Shown here piece by piece: positions 18,720-28,023 of a stretch of 64,000 nt of DNA; the first letter of the stretch is position 1; the number at the start of each line of letters is the position of its first letter. The notes under the pieces are model-generated. The model had not been told where the DNA came from, did not search any database, and was given only the letters and a program-made list of their open reading frames with translations. This DNA is from Gluconacetobacter tumulisoli. Lineage in GTDB: Bacteria > Pseudomonadota > Alphaproteobacteria > Acetobacterales > Acetobacteraceae. The position numbers were made by a program, and so were the translations under genes. Location of the stretch: positions 248,001 through 312,000 of the forward strand of contig NZ_JABEQM010000003.1 in NCBI RefSeq assembly GCF_014174155.1. Direction: 5' to 3'.

Positions 18720-19769
18720 ATGCCTGTAAGCGACTTCGAACTTGTGGAGGCCTGGAGCCAGGTCCTGGCCCTGTCGGGGGTGCAGGCCGGGCAGACGGTG
18801 ACGGTCCTGACCTCCAGCGACACGAACGCGCAGACGATGCGCACGGCGATCCTGGCCGCGCGGGCCAGGGGGGCCATCGTCAACCGGCTGGACCTGCTGC
18901 CGGTCAATGGCGGCACGTCGCTGTCGCGTGATCCGCTGGCCTTCGTCGGCACGACGCCGCTGACCGGCAACCGCGCGGCGCTGGAACTGCTGAAGGCCAG
19001 CGACCTGGTGCTGGATCTGATGACCCTGCTGTTCTCGGCCGAGCAGCACGAAATCCTGGCGGCCGGCGGGCGCATCCTGCTGGCGGTCGAGCCGCCCGAG
19101 ATCCTGCTGCGCATGGTGCCCACCGAGGAAGATCGGCAGAAGGTCCTGGCCGCGTCGAAGGTGCTGCGCGCGGCGCGCGAGATGCGCGTGACCTCGGCGG
19201 CCGGAACCGATGTCCGCTTTGCCCTGGGTGATTATCCGATCCTGGAGGAGTACGGCTTCTGCGAACGGCCCGGCCGATGGGATCATTGGCCCAGCGGCTT
19301 CCTGGCGACCTGGTCGAACGAGGGCACGGCCCAGGGCCGGATCGTACTGGATCGCGGGGACATCCTGCTGCCGCAGAAATCCTATGTGCAGGAACCGGTC
19401 GTCTTCACGATCCGCGATGGCTACGTGACGGAGATCGAGGGCGGCCTCGATGCCGATCTTCTGAAAGGATACATGGAATCCTTCAATGATCCGGAAGTCT
19501 ACGCGATTTCCCATGTTGGCTGGGGATTGCAGGAACGCGCGCACTGGTCGGTGCTGGGCCTGTACGACCGCGAGGCGACGATCGGCATGGATTCGCGTGC
19601 CTGCGCCGGCAATTTCCTGTGGTCGACCGGCCCGAACAACGAGGCCGGGGGCACGCGCGACACCGCCTGTCATATCGATATTCCCATGCGCAACTGCACC
19701 GTCATGCTGGATGGCGACGCGGTGGTGCGAAACGGCAAACTGGTGAACGGAACGGAGGGCGGGCAATGA
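18720..19769 (+). CDS. nicX: 2,5-dihydroxypyridine 5,6-dioxygenase
   Basis: Fe(II)-dependent extradiol-like dioxygenase (349 aa) that opens 2,5-dihydroxypyridine to N-formylmaleamate. Recognised from close resemblance to NicX: LLAVEPPEILLRMVPTEED, EYGFCERPGRWDHWPSGF, and the metal-ligand regions AISHVGWGL and CHIDIPMRNC, which hold the expected two His and one Asp. The start ATG follows AGGGAG at 7 nt and lies 4 bp after the permease stop. Length is that of the family. Its stop overlaps the nicF start. Confidence 0.95.
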   Translation: MPVSDFELVEAWSQVLALSGVQAGQTVTVLTSSDTNAQTMRTAILAARARGAIVNRLDLLPVNGGTSLSRDPLAFVGTTPLTGNRAALELLKASDLVLDLMTLLFSAEQHEILAAGGRILLAVEPPEILLRMVPTEEDRQKVLAASKVLRAAREMRVTSAAGTDVRFALGDYPILEEYGFCERPGRWDHWPSGFLATWSNEGTAQGRIVLDRGDILLPQKSYVQEPVVFTIRDGYVTEIEGGLDADLLKGYMESFNDPEVYAISHVGWGLQERAHWSVLGLYDREATIGMDSRACAGNFLWSTGPNNEAGGTRDTACHIDIPMRNCTVMLDGDAVVRNGKLVNGTEGGQ

Positions 19770-20410
19770 CCGACGCAGCCATGACGGGCGAGACGGATAA
19801 CGCGCTGTACCAGCGTCAGGGCTTCGGCCGCGAACTGGGAATCGTGGGGCAGGTCGGCCTGCTGATCGTCGATTTCGTCAACGGGTTCGCCGATCCGGCG
19901 GCGTTCGGCGGCGGCAATATTCCGCAGGCCATCGCGCAGACCGGTCCGCTGCTGGCCACGGCCCGCCGCCTGGGCTGGCCGGTCGCGCATACGCGCATCG
20001 TCTTTGCCGATGACGGGTCGGACGCCAATGTCTTCTCGGCCAAGGTGCCCAGCATGCTGGGCCTGACCGAGACCAATCCCGCCAGCGCCATCGTGCCCGA
20101 ACTGGCCCCCGTGGCAGGCGAGTATGTAGTGCGCAAGACCGTGCCGTCGGCGTTTTCCGGCACGCCGCTGGCATCGTGGTACGCGCATCGCGGCGTACAG
20201 ACGCTGGTCGTCGCGGGCTGCGTCACCAGCGGCTGCGTCCGCGCCAGCGTGATCGACGCCATGTCGCTGAGCTTCCGCCCGATCGTCGTCTCCGACTGCG
20301 TCGGCGACCGTGCGATCGGCCCGCACGAGGCGAACCTGTTCGACATGGCGCAGAAATGCGGGGACGTCATGGCGTACGAAACCCTGCTGTCCCGCCTGTC
20401 CAACCAGTGA
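19766..20410 (+). CDS. nicF: Maleamate amidohydrolase
   Basis: Cysteine hydrolase of the isochorismatase fold (214 aa) that deamidates maleamate to maleate and ammonia. The catalytic Asp is in LLIVDFVNGFADP, the Lys in VVRKTVPSAFSGTPL and the nucleophile Cys in VVAGCVTSGCVRAS. The ATG overlaps the nicX stop (ATGA), as expected for coupled translation. Sequence features such as YQRQGFG near the N-terminus match NicF. Confidence 0.93.
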   Translation: MTDAAMTGETDNALYQRQGFGRELGIVGQVGLLIVDFVNGFADPAAFGGGNIPQAIAQTGPLLATARRLGWPVAHTRIVFADDGSDANVFSAKVPSMLGLTETNPASAIVPELAPVAGEYVVRKTVPSAFSGTPLASWYAHRGVQTLVVAGCVTSGCVRASVIDAMSLSFRPIVVSDCVGDRAIGPHEANLFDMAQKCGDVMAYETLLSRLSNQ

Positions 20411-20442
20411 CTTCCGGTGCCCCCATCGTTGCAGGATCCCAG

Positions 20443-21195
20443 ATGAAATCGCACTATCGCATCGGGCAGATCGTCCCGAGTTCGAACATCACGATGGAGA
20501 CGGAAATTCCCGCCATGCTGGCGGCGCGCCAGCTGGTTCGGCCGGAACGTTTCCTGTTCCATTCCAGCCGCATGCGCATGAAGACCGTCAGCCACGACGA
20601 ACTGGCGGCGATGGATGGGGAATCCGACCGCTGCGCCCTGGAACTCAGCGACGCGCATGTCGACGTGCTGGGCTATGCCTGCCTGGTCGCCATCATGTCG
20701 ATGGGCATTGGTTATCATCGCCGGTCGGAAGCCCGCCTGCATCAGCGCACCGTGGAAAACGGCGCCCCGGCCCCGGTGGTGACCAGCGCCGGGGCGCTGG
20801 TCGAGGGGCTGAAGGCGATCGGCGCCAGGAGGATCGTCGTCGTGGCGCCCTACATGAAGCCGCTGACCAGGCTGGTCGTCGAGTACCTGGCCAGCGAAGG
20901 CTATGACGTCATCGATCATGTGGCGCTGGAAATTCCCGACAACATGGCTGTCGCGGCCCACGATCCCGAGCGCCTGCCCGATATCGTGGCCGGACTGAAC
21001 TACGCGGATGCCGACGCCATCGTGCTGTCGGCCTGCGTCCAGATGCCCTCGCTGCCCGTGGTGGCGAAGGTCGAGGCCCTGACCGGCAAGCCGGTCATCA
21101 CGGCGGCGGTCGCCACCACATGGTCGATGCTGGGGGCGCTTGGGCTGGAACGGGTTGCGCCGGGGGCGGGCGCCCTGCTGTCCGGCGCCTATTGA
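20443..21195 (+). CDS. nicE: Maleate isomerase
   Basis: Asp/Glu racemase superfamily enzyme (250 aa) that isomerises maleate to fumarate. The two catalytic cysteines are visible in DVLGYACLVAIMS and IVLSACVQMPSLP, and the N-terminal IGQIVPSSNITMETEIPAM is the family's substrate loop. ATG at 20443 has AGGA 6 nt upstream; it is 32 bp after nicF. The TGA stop overlaps an ATG used by the next frame. The product fumarate enters the TCA cycle. Confidence 0.94.
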   Translation: MKSHYRIGQIVPSSNITMETEIPAMLAARQLVRPERFLFHSSRMRMKTVSHDELAAMDGESDRCALELSDAHVDVLGYACLVAIMSMGIGYHRRSEARLHQRTVENGAPAPVVTSAGALVEGLKAIGARRIVVVAPYMKPLTRLVVEYLASEGYDVIDHVALEIPDNMAVAAHDPERLPDIVAGLNYADADAIVLSACVQMPSLPVVAKVEALTGKPVITAAVATTWSMLGALGLERVAPGAGALLSGAY

Positions 21196-21209
21196 TGGAG
21201 GACGAGATC

Positions 21210-22013
21210 ATGACCGAGAGCACCTTCCTGTACGGGGCGAACGTCCACGCCAATTCCATTCGCCAGCATTATCTGCGCTATGGCGGCAAGGGCATGCCGC
21301 TGGTGCTGGTTCCGGGAATCACCAGCCCGGCCATCACCTGGGGCTTCGTCGCCGAACGGCTGGCGATGACGCACGATGTCTACGTCCTGGATGTGCGCGG
21401 GCGCGGCCTGTCCGAGGGTGGGCCGGACCTGGCCTACGACCTGGATGCCTATGCCGCCGACGTACGGGGATTCGTCACCGCCCTGGGGCTGACGGAATAT
21501 GTGGTGCTGGGCCATTCGATGGGCGCGCGGATCGCCATTCGCATGGCGCGGCAGGATGCCAGCGGCATCGCGTCGCTGGTCCTGGTCGACCCGCCGGTCA
21601 GCGGCCCGGGCCGCCGGGCCTATCCGGCGCGGATCGAATGGTATGCGGATTCGATCCGCGAGGCCCGGCGCGGCATGGATGCCAAGGCCATGCGCCGCTA
21701 TTGCCCCACCTGGACCGAGGAGCAGCGTCGCCTGCGTGCCGAATGGCTGCACACCTGCGACGAACTGGCGACGCGCATCACGTTCGAAAAATTCCATACC
21801 GAGGACGTGCACCAGGACATCCCTTATCTGACGCCCCGCACGCTGCTGATGAGCGCCGCACTCGGCGACGTCATTTTGCCGGAGGACGAGGACGAGATTC
21901 GCGGTCTGCTACCCTCGATCGTCACCACCCGCATCCCCGATGCCGGCCACATGATCCCGTGGGATAATCTGGACGGGTTCTGCGACGCGGTGGCCGGTTT
22001 CCTGTCCTCCTGA
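21210..22013 (+). CDS. nicD: N-formylmaleamate deformylase
   Basis: Alpha/beta hydrolase (267 aa) that removes formate from N-formylmaleamate to give maleamate. The nucleophile elbow is VLGHSMGARIAI, the acid/His part is read in ALGDVILPEDE and IPDAGHMIPWD, and the oxyanion region is VLVPGITSPAITWG. ATG at 21210 is preferred because GGAGG is 8 nt upstream; an ATG at 21195 overlapping the nicE stop is the alternative. It is the last gene of the nic operon; no clear terminator follows. Confidence 0.93.
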   Translation: MTESTFLYGANVHANSIRQHYLRYGGKGMPLVLVPGITSPAITWGFVAERLAMTHDVYVLDVRGRGLSEGGPDLAYDLDAYAADVRGFVTALGLTEYVVLGHSMGARIAIRMARQDASGIASLVLVDPPVSGPGRRAYPARIEWYADSIREARRGMDAKAMRRYCPTWTEEQRRLRAEWLHTCDELATRITFEKFHTEDVHQDIPYLTPRTLLMSAALGDVILPEDEDEIRGLLPSIVTTRIPDAGHMIPWDNLDGFCDAVAGFLSS

Positions 22014-22142
22014 TCCGGATGGCAGGGTAAGCCCCCGCCGTTTGTGCCTGCCTTTTCGGCTTTGATCTGCCACGCCGTGCCCCTATGACGGGGGCCGATG
22101 GCACGACGTGCCGACCCGGCCAGGCAGGACAACACGTTCATC

Positions 22143-23849
22143 ATGATCATGAGACGAGGATTCGCCGCATCGGTACTGGCCGGGATCAGCTGCTGGATGA
22201 CGTCCCGCGCCCGCGCGGAACCGGCGCCGCAGGGCGGCAGTCCCCTGCGGCGCGGCAGGGAAGAGCCCGAGACGTCGCATCCGGCGCCGGCGGATCGTCC
22301 GGGCGGCAACGCGCCGACGGCGGCCCGTGCGACGGACGAGACCCTCTATCGGCCATCGGTCCATTTCACGCCCGCGACGGGCTTCATGAACGATCCGAAC
22401 GGCCTGCTGCATGACGGCCGGTACTGGCACCTGTATTATCAGTACGATCCGTTCGCGCCCTATGCCGGACAGGTCCATTGGGGGCATGCGGTCAGCACCG
22501 ACCTGATGCATTGGGAAGACCGGCCGATCGCGCTGGACATGACCGAAGCCGGCGAGGCCTTCACCGGCAGCGCCGTCCTCGACGCCCATGACAGTTCAGG
22601 CCTGTTTCCGGCCGGAACGGGTGGCATCGTCGTCCTGTTTACCCGCGCCACGGCGAAAGCGCAGACCCAGAACCTCGCATGGAGCAGCGATGGCGGGACG
22701 AGTTTCACGGAATATGCGGGCAATCCGGTCCTGGATGTCGGCAGCAATTCCTTCCGCGATCCCAAGGTGGTCTTTCATCGCGAAACCGGGCGGTGGATCA
22801 TGGTCGTGGCCCTGGCCCGCCAGCACCGGATCATCTTCTACGCATCGCCGGACCTGCTGCACTGGACCGAAATCAGCCGGTTCGGGCCGGCGGGATTGCC
22901 GGGCGTTGATTATGAGTGCCCGAACCTGGTGGAATTGCCGGTCGAGGGTGGGGGGACGCGCTGGGTGTTGTTCGTGTCGATCAATCCCGGCGCACCGCAG
23001 GGAGGCAGCGCCACGCAGTATTTCGTCGGCACCTTCGACGGGACGCGTTTCGTCCCCGACGAACCGGTGGTCACGCTGATCGACTTCGCCAAGGATTTCT
23101 ACGCCCTGCAATTCTATGAAAACGTCCCTTCGGGCGATCCGGTCGCGATTGGCTGGATGGGCAACTGGCAATATTGCGAGGAAACGCCGACGCGGTCGTG
23201 GCGGGGCGTGATGTCGCTGCCGCGGCGCATGCGCCTGCGACGGGATGCGGCATCGCGCCTGCGGGTCGTCCAGGCGCCCGAAGGGCTGGAGGCCCTGCGC
23301 GGCCCCGAAATCGAGGCCACGGTCGGACGGCTGGAGGCCGGTCACGGCGTGGAACTGCCGCTGCCGGCCAATGCGGCGCTGGATATCGTGCTGAGCGTCG
23401 AGGTCGATCCGCGCCCGTCAGGCCTGCCGCCGGGGGACAAGGGACGCAGCGGGCGCTTCATCATCGGGTTCGCCAATGCCAATGACGACCTCCTGTCGAT
23501 CGGCTTCGACGCGTTTTCCGGTCAGGTCTGGTTGGATCGCGAGGGACTGCACGGATTTTCCCAGCCCTTCTTTACGGAATCGTTTTCGGTCGCGGTGACC
23601 CCGGACACGCGCAAGGTGTCGTTCCGGATCGTGCTGGATGCCTGTTCGGTCGAGCTGTTCCTGAACGACGGGATGGATGTCGGTACCGCCCTGATCTTTC
23701 CGACGGCGGCGCTGGATCGCCTGCGGATGGAAACCAGCGGCGCGGGGGCGACCGTCCGCGACCTGCATATCTATCCCCTGGCACGCGCGATGAACCGCGT
23801 GCCGCCTCCGCCGGTCTCGGCACCCGGGCCGTCACCCTCGTCCACGTGA
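22143..23849 (+). CDS. Secreted GH32 levanase/fructanase
   Basis: Glycoside hydrolase family 32 enzyme (568 aa) that cleaves fructose from levan, inulin or sucrose. A signal peptide (MRRGFAASVLAGISCWMTSRARA) is followed by a proline-rich linker and the five-bladed propeller with the nucleophile motif FMNDPNGLL, the transition-state stabiliser FRDPKV and the acid/base in YECPNLVELP. A C-terminal beta-sandwich has FRIVLDACSVELFLNDG. Two ATG codons (22143, 22149) could start it. It resembles exo-levanases of Gluconacetobacter; no levansucrase is next to it here. Confidence 0.88.
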   Translation: MIMRRGFAASVLAGISCWMTSRARAEPAPQGGSPLRRGREEPETSHPAPADRPGGNAPTAARATDETLYRPSVHFTPATGFMNDPNGLLHDGRYWHLYYQYDPFAPYAGQVHWGHAVSTDLMHWEDRPIALDMTEAGEAFTGSAVLDAHDSSGLFPAGTGGIVVLFTRATAKAQTQNLAWSSDGGTSFTEYAGNPVLDVGSNSFRDPKVVFHRETGRWIMVVALARQHRIIFYASPDLLHWTEISRFGPAGLPGVDYECPNLVELPVEGGGTRWVLFVSINPGAPQGGSATQYFVGTFDGTRFVPDEPVVTLIDFAKDFYALQFYENVPSGDPVAIGWMGNWQYCEETPTRSWRGVMSLPRRMRLRRDAASRLRVVQAPEGLEALRGPEIEATVGRLEAGHGVELPLPANAALDIVLSVEVDPRPSGLPPGDKGRSGRFIIGFANANDDLLSIGFDAFSGQVWLDREGLHGFSQPFFTESFSVAVTPDTRKVSFRIVLDACSVELFLNDGMDVGTALIFPTAALDRLRMETSGAGATVRDLHIYPLARAMNRVPPPPVSAPGPSPSST

Positions 23850-23864
23850 CGGCCGGGGCGGGAA

Positions 23865-24638
23865 TTATTTGGTCGTGTAGCCGCCATTGACCAGGATCGT
23901 CTGGCCCGTCATCCACCAGCCGTCCGAGACCAGGTGGCGGATGATCGGCACGATGTCGGCGATGTCCGTCAGGCCGGTGGGGGAGAACGCCGACAATGCG
24001 GCCGCGGCCTTGTGGTAGGCTACGGCGTCGGCGCCCTCGGCGGGGTAGAAGAACGGGGTATCCATCGGACCGGGACCCACCGCGTTGACCGAAATGCCGC
24101 GCGTTCCGAATTCCTTCGACGCGGCGCGGGTGAAATGCTCGACCGATGCCTTGGTCCCGGCATAGGTCGCGTAAAATGGCGTGTAGGCCCCCAGCAGCGA
24201 GGTCACCAGCGTCAGCACCTTGCCGCCGTCATTCACGTGGCGCCCGGCCTCGCGCAGGAAGAAGAAGGCGCTCTTGGCGTTGATCGCGGCCATGGCGTCG
24301 TACTCGGCCTCGTCGGTGTCGACGATCGGCTTCTTCAGGACCTTGCCCACGGTGTTGATGGCGATATCCGGTCGGCCGAAGGCCCGGATCGCGTCGGCGA
24401 ACAGCGTTTCCATCGCTCCGGCGGTGGTCAGGTCGGCCTGGAAGGCGGCGGCCTCGGCCCCGGCGGCGCGGATGGCCGCCACGGTCTCGTCCGCCGCGTC
24501 ACGGCTGGCGGCGCTGTTGTAATGGATGGCCACCGCCCGCGCGCCGCGTGCCGCCAGGTCGCGGGCCACCAGCCCGCCCAGATTCTTGGCGCCGCCCGCG
24601 ATCAGGACGGTTTTGCCCTGGATGGTATGGCTGGTCAT
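23865..24638 (-). CDS. Short-chain dehydrogenase/reductase
   Basis: Classical SDR (257 aa) using NAD(P)H. The cofactor motif is VLIAGGAKNLGGLVARDLA, a variant of TGxxxGxG with Ala-Gly-Gly; the catalytic residues are the Ser in TLVTSLLGAYTPFYATYAGTK and its YxxxK. ATG at 24638 has AGGA upstream. It is divergent from a LysR regulator 119 bp away, which probably controls it. Substrate unknown; the Asn-Thr-Val-Gly in place of NNAG is a mild departure from the family norm. Confidence 0.85.
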   Translation of the reverse strand: MTSHTIQGKTVLIAGGAKNLGGLVARDLAARGARAVAIHYNSAASRDAADETVAAIRAAGAEAAAFQADLTTAGAMETLFADAIRAFGRPDIAINTVGKVLKKPIVDTDEAEYDAMAAINAKSAFFFLREAGRHVNDGGKVLTLVTSLLGAYTPFYATYAGTKASVEHFTRAASKEFGTRGISVNAVGPGPMDTPFFYPAEGADAVAYHKAAAALSAFSPTGLTDIADIVPIIRHLVSDGWWMTGQTILVNGGYTTK

Positions 24639-24757
24639 GGTCCTGTTTCCTTGTCCCCGTGATCGAAAAGAGAATGGGTGGTCCGGATTGCGGGATAAAG
24701 CCGCCTGCCTTGACATGATCCGTCGCCGATTGCGAACAATCGCAGGGGAGAGATGCG

Positions 24758-25702
24758 ATGGACCGGATCGACCTGTTCAGGATTTTCGCCCGCGTCGTCG
24801 AATGCGGGCATTTCACGCAGGCCGCCCAGACCCTGCATCTTCCGCGCTCGACGGTGTCCACGTCCGTCCGGACGCTGGAGACGCTGCTGGGTACGCGCCT
24901 GATTCACCGCACGACCCGCCGCATGGCACTGACCGAGGACGGGCGGGCGTTCCACGATCGCTGCCTGCGTCTGCTGCAGGAGTACGACGAGGCCGAAACG
25001 CTGTTCCGCCGCGACGGGGCGCCCCCGAGCGGCCGGTTGCGGATCAATGTGCCGGCGCGGCTGGGGCGGTTGGTGATTGCCCCGGCCCTGCCGAAATTCC
25101 TCGATCAGTATCCGGGGATCGACCTGGACATGGGCTCCACCGATCGGGCGGTCGACCTGGTTCGGGAAGGGATCGATTGCGCCGTCCGGGTCGGCGCCCT
25201 GGACGATTCGGGCCTGGTCGCGCGCAGGATCGGGGAACTGACATTGGTCAATTGCGCCAGTCCGGATTATCTGGCGCGGTACGGCGTCCCGTGCGCGACC
25301 GACGACCTGATCCGGCACATGGCCGTCGGCTATACGGTTTCCTCGACGGGCCGGACCGAAAAATGGGAGGTCGCGGGCAACGATGGCGCGCAGGTGGTCC
25401 TTCCCAGCCGGGTCACGGTCAATTGCGCCGAAGCCTATATTGCCTGTTGCCTGTCGGGGCTGGGATTGATCCAGGTACCGCTCTATGACGTGCGCGCCCA
25501 TCTGGAAACGGGCGCGCTGGTCGAGGTGCTGCCCGATGCGCGTGCGGCGCCGATGCCGGTCAGCCTGGTATTCCCGCATCGCGGTCTGCGCACGCGGCGG
25601 CTGGCGGTATTTACCGACTGGATGACCGATTTGCTGGCGGCACGCGTGATCGACATGCCGGACGGCGCGTCATCCCGTCCGGCGGTTGTGGATGGGGGAT
25701 GA
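24758..25702 (+). CDS. LysR-family regulator
   Basis: LysR regulator of 314 aa with the N-terminal winged HTH (FARVVECGHFTQAAQTLHLP, STVSTSVRTLETLLGTRL) and a periplasmic-binding-like effector domain typical of the CrgA/DmlR group (REGIDCAVRVGALDDSGLVAR). It is transcribed away from the SDR gene and most likely activates or represses it. The effector is unknown. Confidence 0.88.
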   Translation: MDRIDLFRIFARVVECGHFTQAAQTLHLPRSTVSTSVRTLETLLGTRLIHRTTRRMALTEDGRAFHDRCLRLLQEYDEAETLFRRDGAPPSGRLRINVPARLGRLVIAPALPKFLDQYPGIDLDMGSTDRAVDLVREGIDCAVRVGALDDSGLVARRIGELTLVNCASPDYLARYGVPCATDDLIRHMAVGYTVSSTGRTEKWEVAGNDGAQVVLPSRVTVNCAEAYIACCLSGLGLIQVPLYDVRAHLETGALVEVLPDARAAPMPVSLVFPHRGLRTRRLAVFTDWMTDLLAARVIDMPDGASSRPAVVDGG

Positions 25703-25709
25703 CCGGTGA

Positions 25710-26063
25710 TCAGGGCAGCGCGGCGATGCCTGTCAGTTCCACGCGCCAGTGAGGGTCGGCCAGGCGGGCTTCGACGGTCGCGCGGGCGGGCTTGTTGCCA
25801 CGGTCCAGCCAGGCGTCCCATGCCCGGTTCATGCCGCCCATGTCGCCCATGTCCGCCAGGAAGATCTGGACCGTGATCAGGCGGCTCTTGTCCGTCCCGG
25901 CTTCGGCCAGCAGGGCGTCGACCTGGCGCAGGATGTCGGCCATCTGGCCTTCGACGTCCAGGGTGGCGTCGTCGGCCACCTGGCCGGCGAGGTAGACCAG
26001 CCCGTTATGGACGACCGCGCCGGTCAGGCGGGCCTCGGGCTGCAGGCGGGTGATGGTGGACAT
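25710..26063 (-). CDS. RidA-family protein (cytosolic)
   Basis: YjgF/YER057c/UK114 family protein (117 aa). These hydrolyse reactive enamine/imine intermediates to ketones and ammonia. The Arg of the active site is in RATVEARLADPHWRVELTGI and the fold start is VVHNGLVYLAGQVADD. There is no signal peptide, unlike the second RidA at 55112. Convergent with LysR. The subgroup (VAD or MDGMNRAWDAWLDRG-type) is often linked to amino acid or amine catabolism; its partner here is unclear. Confidence 0.85.
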   Translation of the reverse strand: MSTITRLQPEARLTGAVVHNGLVYLAGQVADDATLDVEGQMADILRQVDALLAEAGTDKSRLITVQIFLADMGDMGGMNRAWDAWLDRGNKPARATVEARLADPHWRVELTGIAALP

Positions 26064-26133
26064 CGGATTGGCTTCCTCATGCGGGTGGATAAGGGAGGAT
26101 CGGGACGACAGGCCGACCCGGTCCGGGACCTGC

Positions 26134-27786
26134 TCAATACCGTTGTTGCGGTGCGCCGGTCCGGGGATCGAGATAAAGCGGATCAAGGCGCGGCGGCTGC
26201 GTAAAGTCGAACAGGCCGGACAGGTCCGCGGCATCGGCATCGAACGAGCCGCCGCCCAGTCGGGCACCCCCCAGCCAGTTGTCCTCGATGAACCGGGTGA
26301 TCGAACTCTGAGTGAGCAGGGTATGGCCGACATGGTTGGTCCGCGCCCAGGGCGAGACGACGATCAGCGGAATGCGCGTGCCGGGACCGCAGCGCCCGTT
26401 AACCGGCTTGCCGTCGACGCCGGCGGGCCGGGGGCCGGTGCCGCACCTGCCCGGCCCGTTCAACTGGTCGGTCTCGGCGTCGGATGAGGCGCGGGTGGTG
26501 GGCGTGAAGGCGTGATCGTACCAGCCGTCCGAATCGTCCCACGCGATGATGATGGCGGTATCCTTCCATTCCGGCCGATGCTGCACGGCGTTGATGATGT
26601 CCACCATGCCGTGCTGCTCGTCCAGCGGATCGGAATAGCCGGCATGGCCATCCTGATAGGCCGGCAGTTTCAGGAAGGACACCGCAGGCAGGTGCCCGGC
26701 GCGGAGGACGGCGAAGAAATCATGCAGATCATATTCGTGGTTCGCCGGATCGCGCGTGGTACCGTCGGCATCGAACGTATGGCCGATGGCGTCGGTGGAC
26801 GCCGGGCGGGCATGGGTGGGATTGGCGGTGCTGGGATAATACTGGAACCAGTTGTGATGGGGGATGTAGTCGACGATCGTGTCACCGACCACGGGCGAGG
26901 GCGTGGCGCGCTGGCATCCCGTGGACCCGTCGGGATTATGGAGGCCGAGGTCGAACCCGCCCATGAATCCGCCCCACGAAATGTCGGCGGCATTCAGCAG
27001 GTCGCCGATATTGCGTCCGCGCATCAGGACCTGGTCGCCCGGCACCGAACAGACGTCATGGGCGGGATCAATGTCGTTGATCATCGTCCAGCCGCCCTGT
27101 CCATCGGCGATATAGGGCGAGGAAATCTGCCGTGTCGCAGGCTTCTGCGTGGTCGCGACGATCTGCATGCCGTTGGTCTGGCCGGACACGACTTCCAGCG
27201 CGCCGGGGGTCGAGGGGCCGTACGTGTCGGTATAGGTGGCGTCGCTCATGGCGAATCGCTGGGCATAGCGCCAGAGGGCGGCGACGGTGTTGCCGTCGTA
27301 ATAGCCCATGACCTGCCCACGGGTGGCGAACGCCGCCACCCCTCCCGGCGTGCCGCGCCCGGTGTAAAGGGGAAACAGGTCGGCCTTGCCGCCGTCATAG
27401 GCCATCTGTTCGGCAGTATAGGCATGGTTCTGGTCGGCGGTGGCGGCCTGGGTCCGGTCGAGCCGGAAGGGCAGGGCGGCGTTGCGACCGTTGATCGGGC
27501 CGGCATTGGGGTTGGACGTCAGCAGGCCCGCGGCCGCCAGCGTGTTGGCCACCGGCGTATCCGGCCGTGCGACGAAGGCCGGCTCGCCCGGCGGGTTGGC
27601 TGCATGCGGGTAGGTGGCGAAATAATGGTCGAACGAAACGTTTTCGTCATACAGGACGATCAGGTGGCGGATCGGCGTCGCGGTCTCGGCCGCGTGGGGC
27701 GCCGCCGCATGTGCGGCCGTGCCAAGCGGGACCAGCAGTGACGCGGACAGCATCAGCGCCCGGAAAAACGAAGTTTCATTTCTCAT
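26134..27786 (-). CDS. Secreted phosphoesterase (acid phosphatase/phospholipase C superfamily)
   Basis: Exported phosphoesterase of 550 aa (PF04185 group, like AcpA acid phosphatase and phospholipase C). A signal peptide ends near AAHAAAPH. The nucleophile region is LIVLYDENVSFDHYFATYP, and metal/active-site segments follow in FAMSDATYTDTYGPSTPG, IIIAWDDSDGWYDH and GTRIPLIVVSPWART. ATG at 27786 opens the signal sequence. It stands alone, 70 bp after the RidA gene on the same strand. Whether it acts on phosphomonoesters or phospholipids cannot be told. Confidence 0.88.
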   Translation of the reverse strand: MRNETSFFRALMLSASLLVPLGTAAHAAAPHAAETATPIRHLIVLYDENVSFDHYFATYPHAANPPGEPAFVARPDTPVANTLAAAGLLTSNPNAGPINGRNAALPFRLDRTQAATADQNHAYTAEQMAYDGGKADLFPLYTGRGTPGGVAAFATRGQVMGYYDGNTVAALWRYAQRFAMSDATYTDTYGPSTPGALEVVSGQTNGMQIVATTQKPATRQISSPYIADGQGGWTMINDIDPAHDVCSVPGDQVLMRGRNIGDLLNAADISWGGFMGGFDLGLHNPDGSTGCQRATPSPVVGDTIVDYIPHHNWFQYYPSTANPTHARPASTDAIGHTFDADGTTRDPANHEYDLHDFFAVLRAGHLPAVSFLKLPAYQDGHAGYSDPLDEQHGMVDIINAVQHRPEWKDTAIIIAWDDSDGWYDHAFTPTTRASSDAETDQLNGPGRCGTGPRPAGVDGKPVNGRCGPGTRIPLIVVSPWARTNHVGHTLLTQSSITRFIEDNWLGGARLGGGSFDADAADLSGLFDFTQPPRLDPLYLDPRTGAPQQRY

Positions 27787-28023
27787 CGACAGGTCATCCC
27801 GATCCCCGTTTCGCCTTCCAAAGCAGTATTTATAGGGTGGGGAGATGTCCGATGCAAAACGGGTTCCTGACCGCCACGCGGCAGTCTGCCGCCGATCGAG
27901 CGAATTTTTAGCCATCTTTTGATAGTCTTTCGGCAACCTTGCAATGAAACATAGTGTTACGAGGGAAGCCTGGAGTAGGAATTGGCGGACGCGTCGTCTC
28001 GCGGACCGAAGGAATGAGTGTAG

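Noticed and set aside
22014-22142. Terminator after nicD
   Set aside because: The GC-rich runs here do not form a convincing stem followed by T residues.
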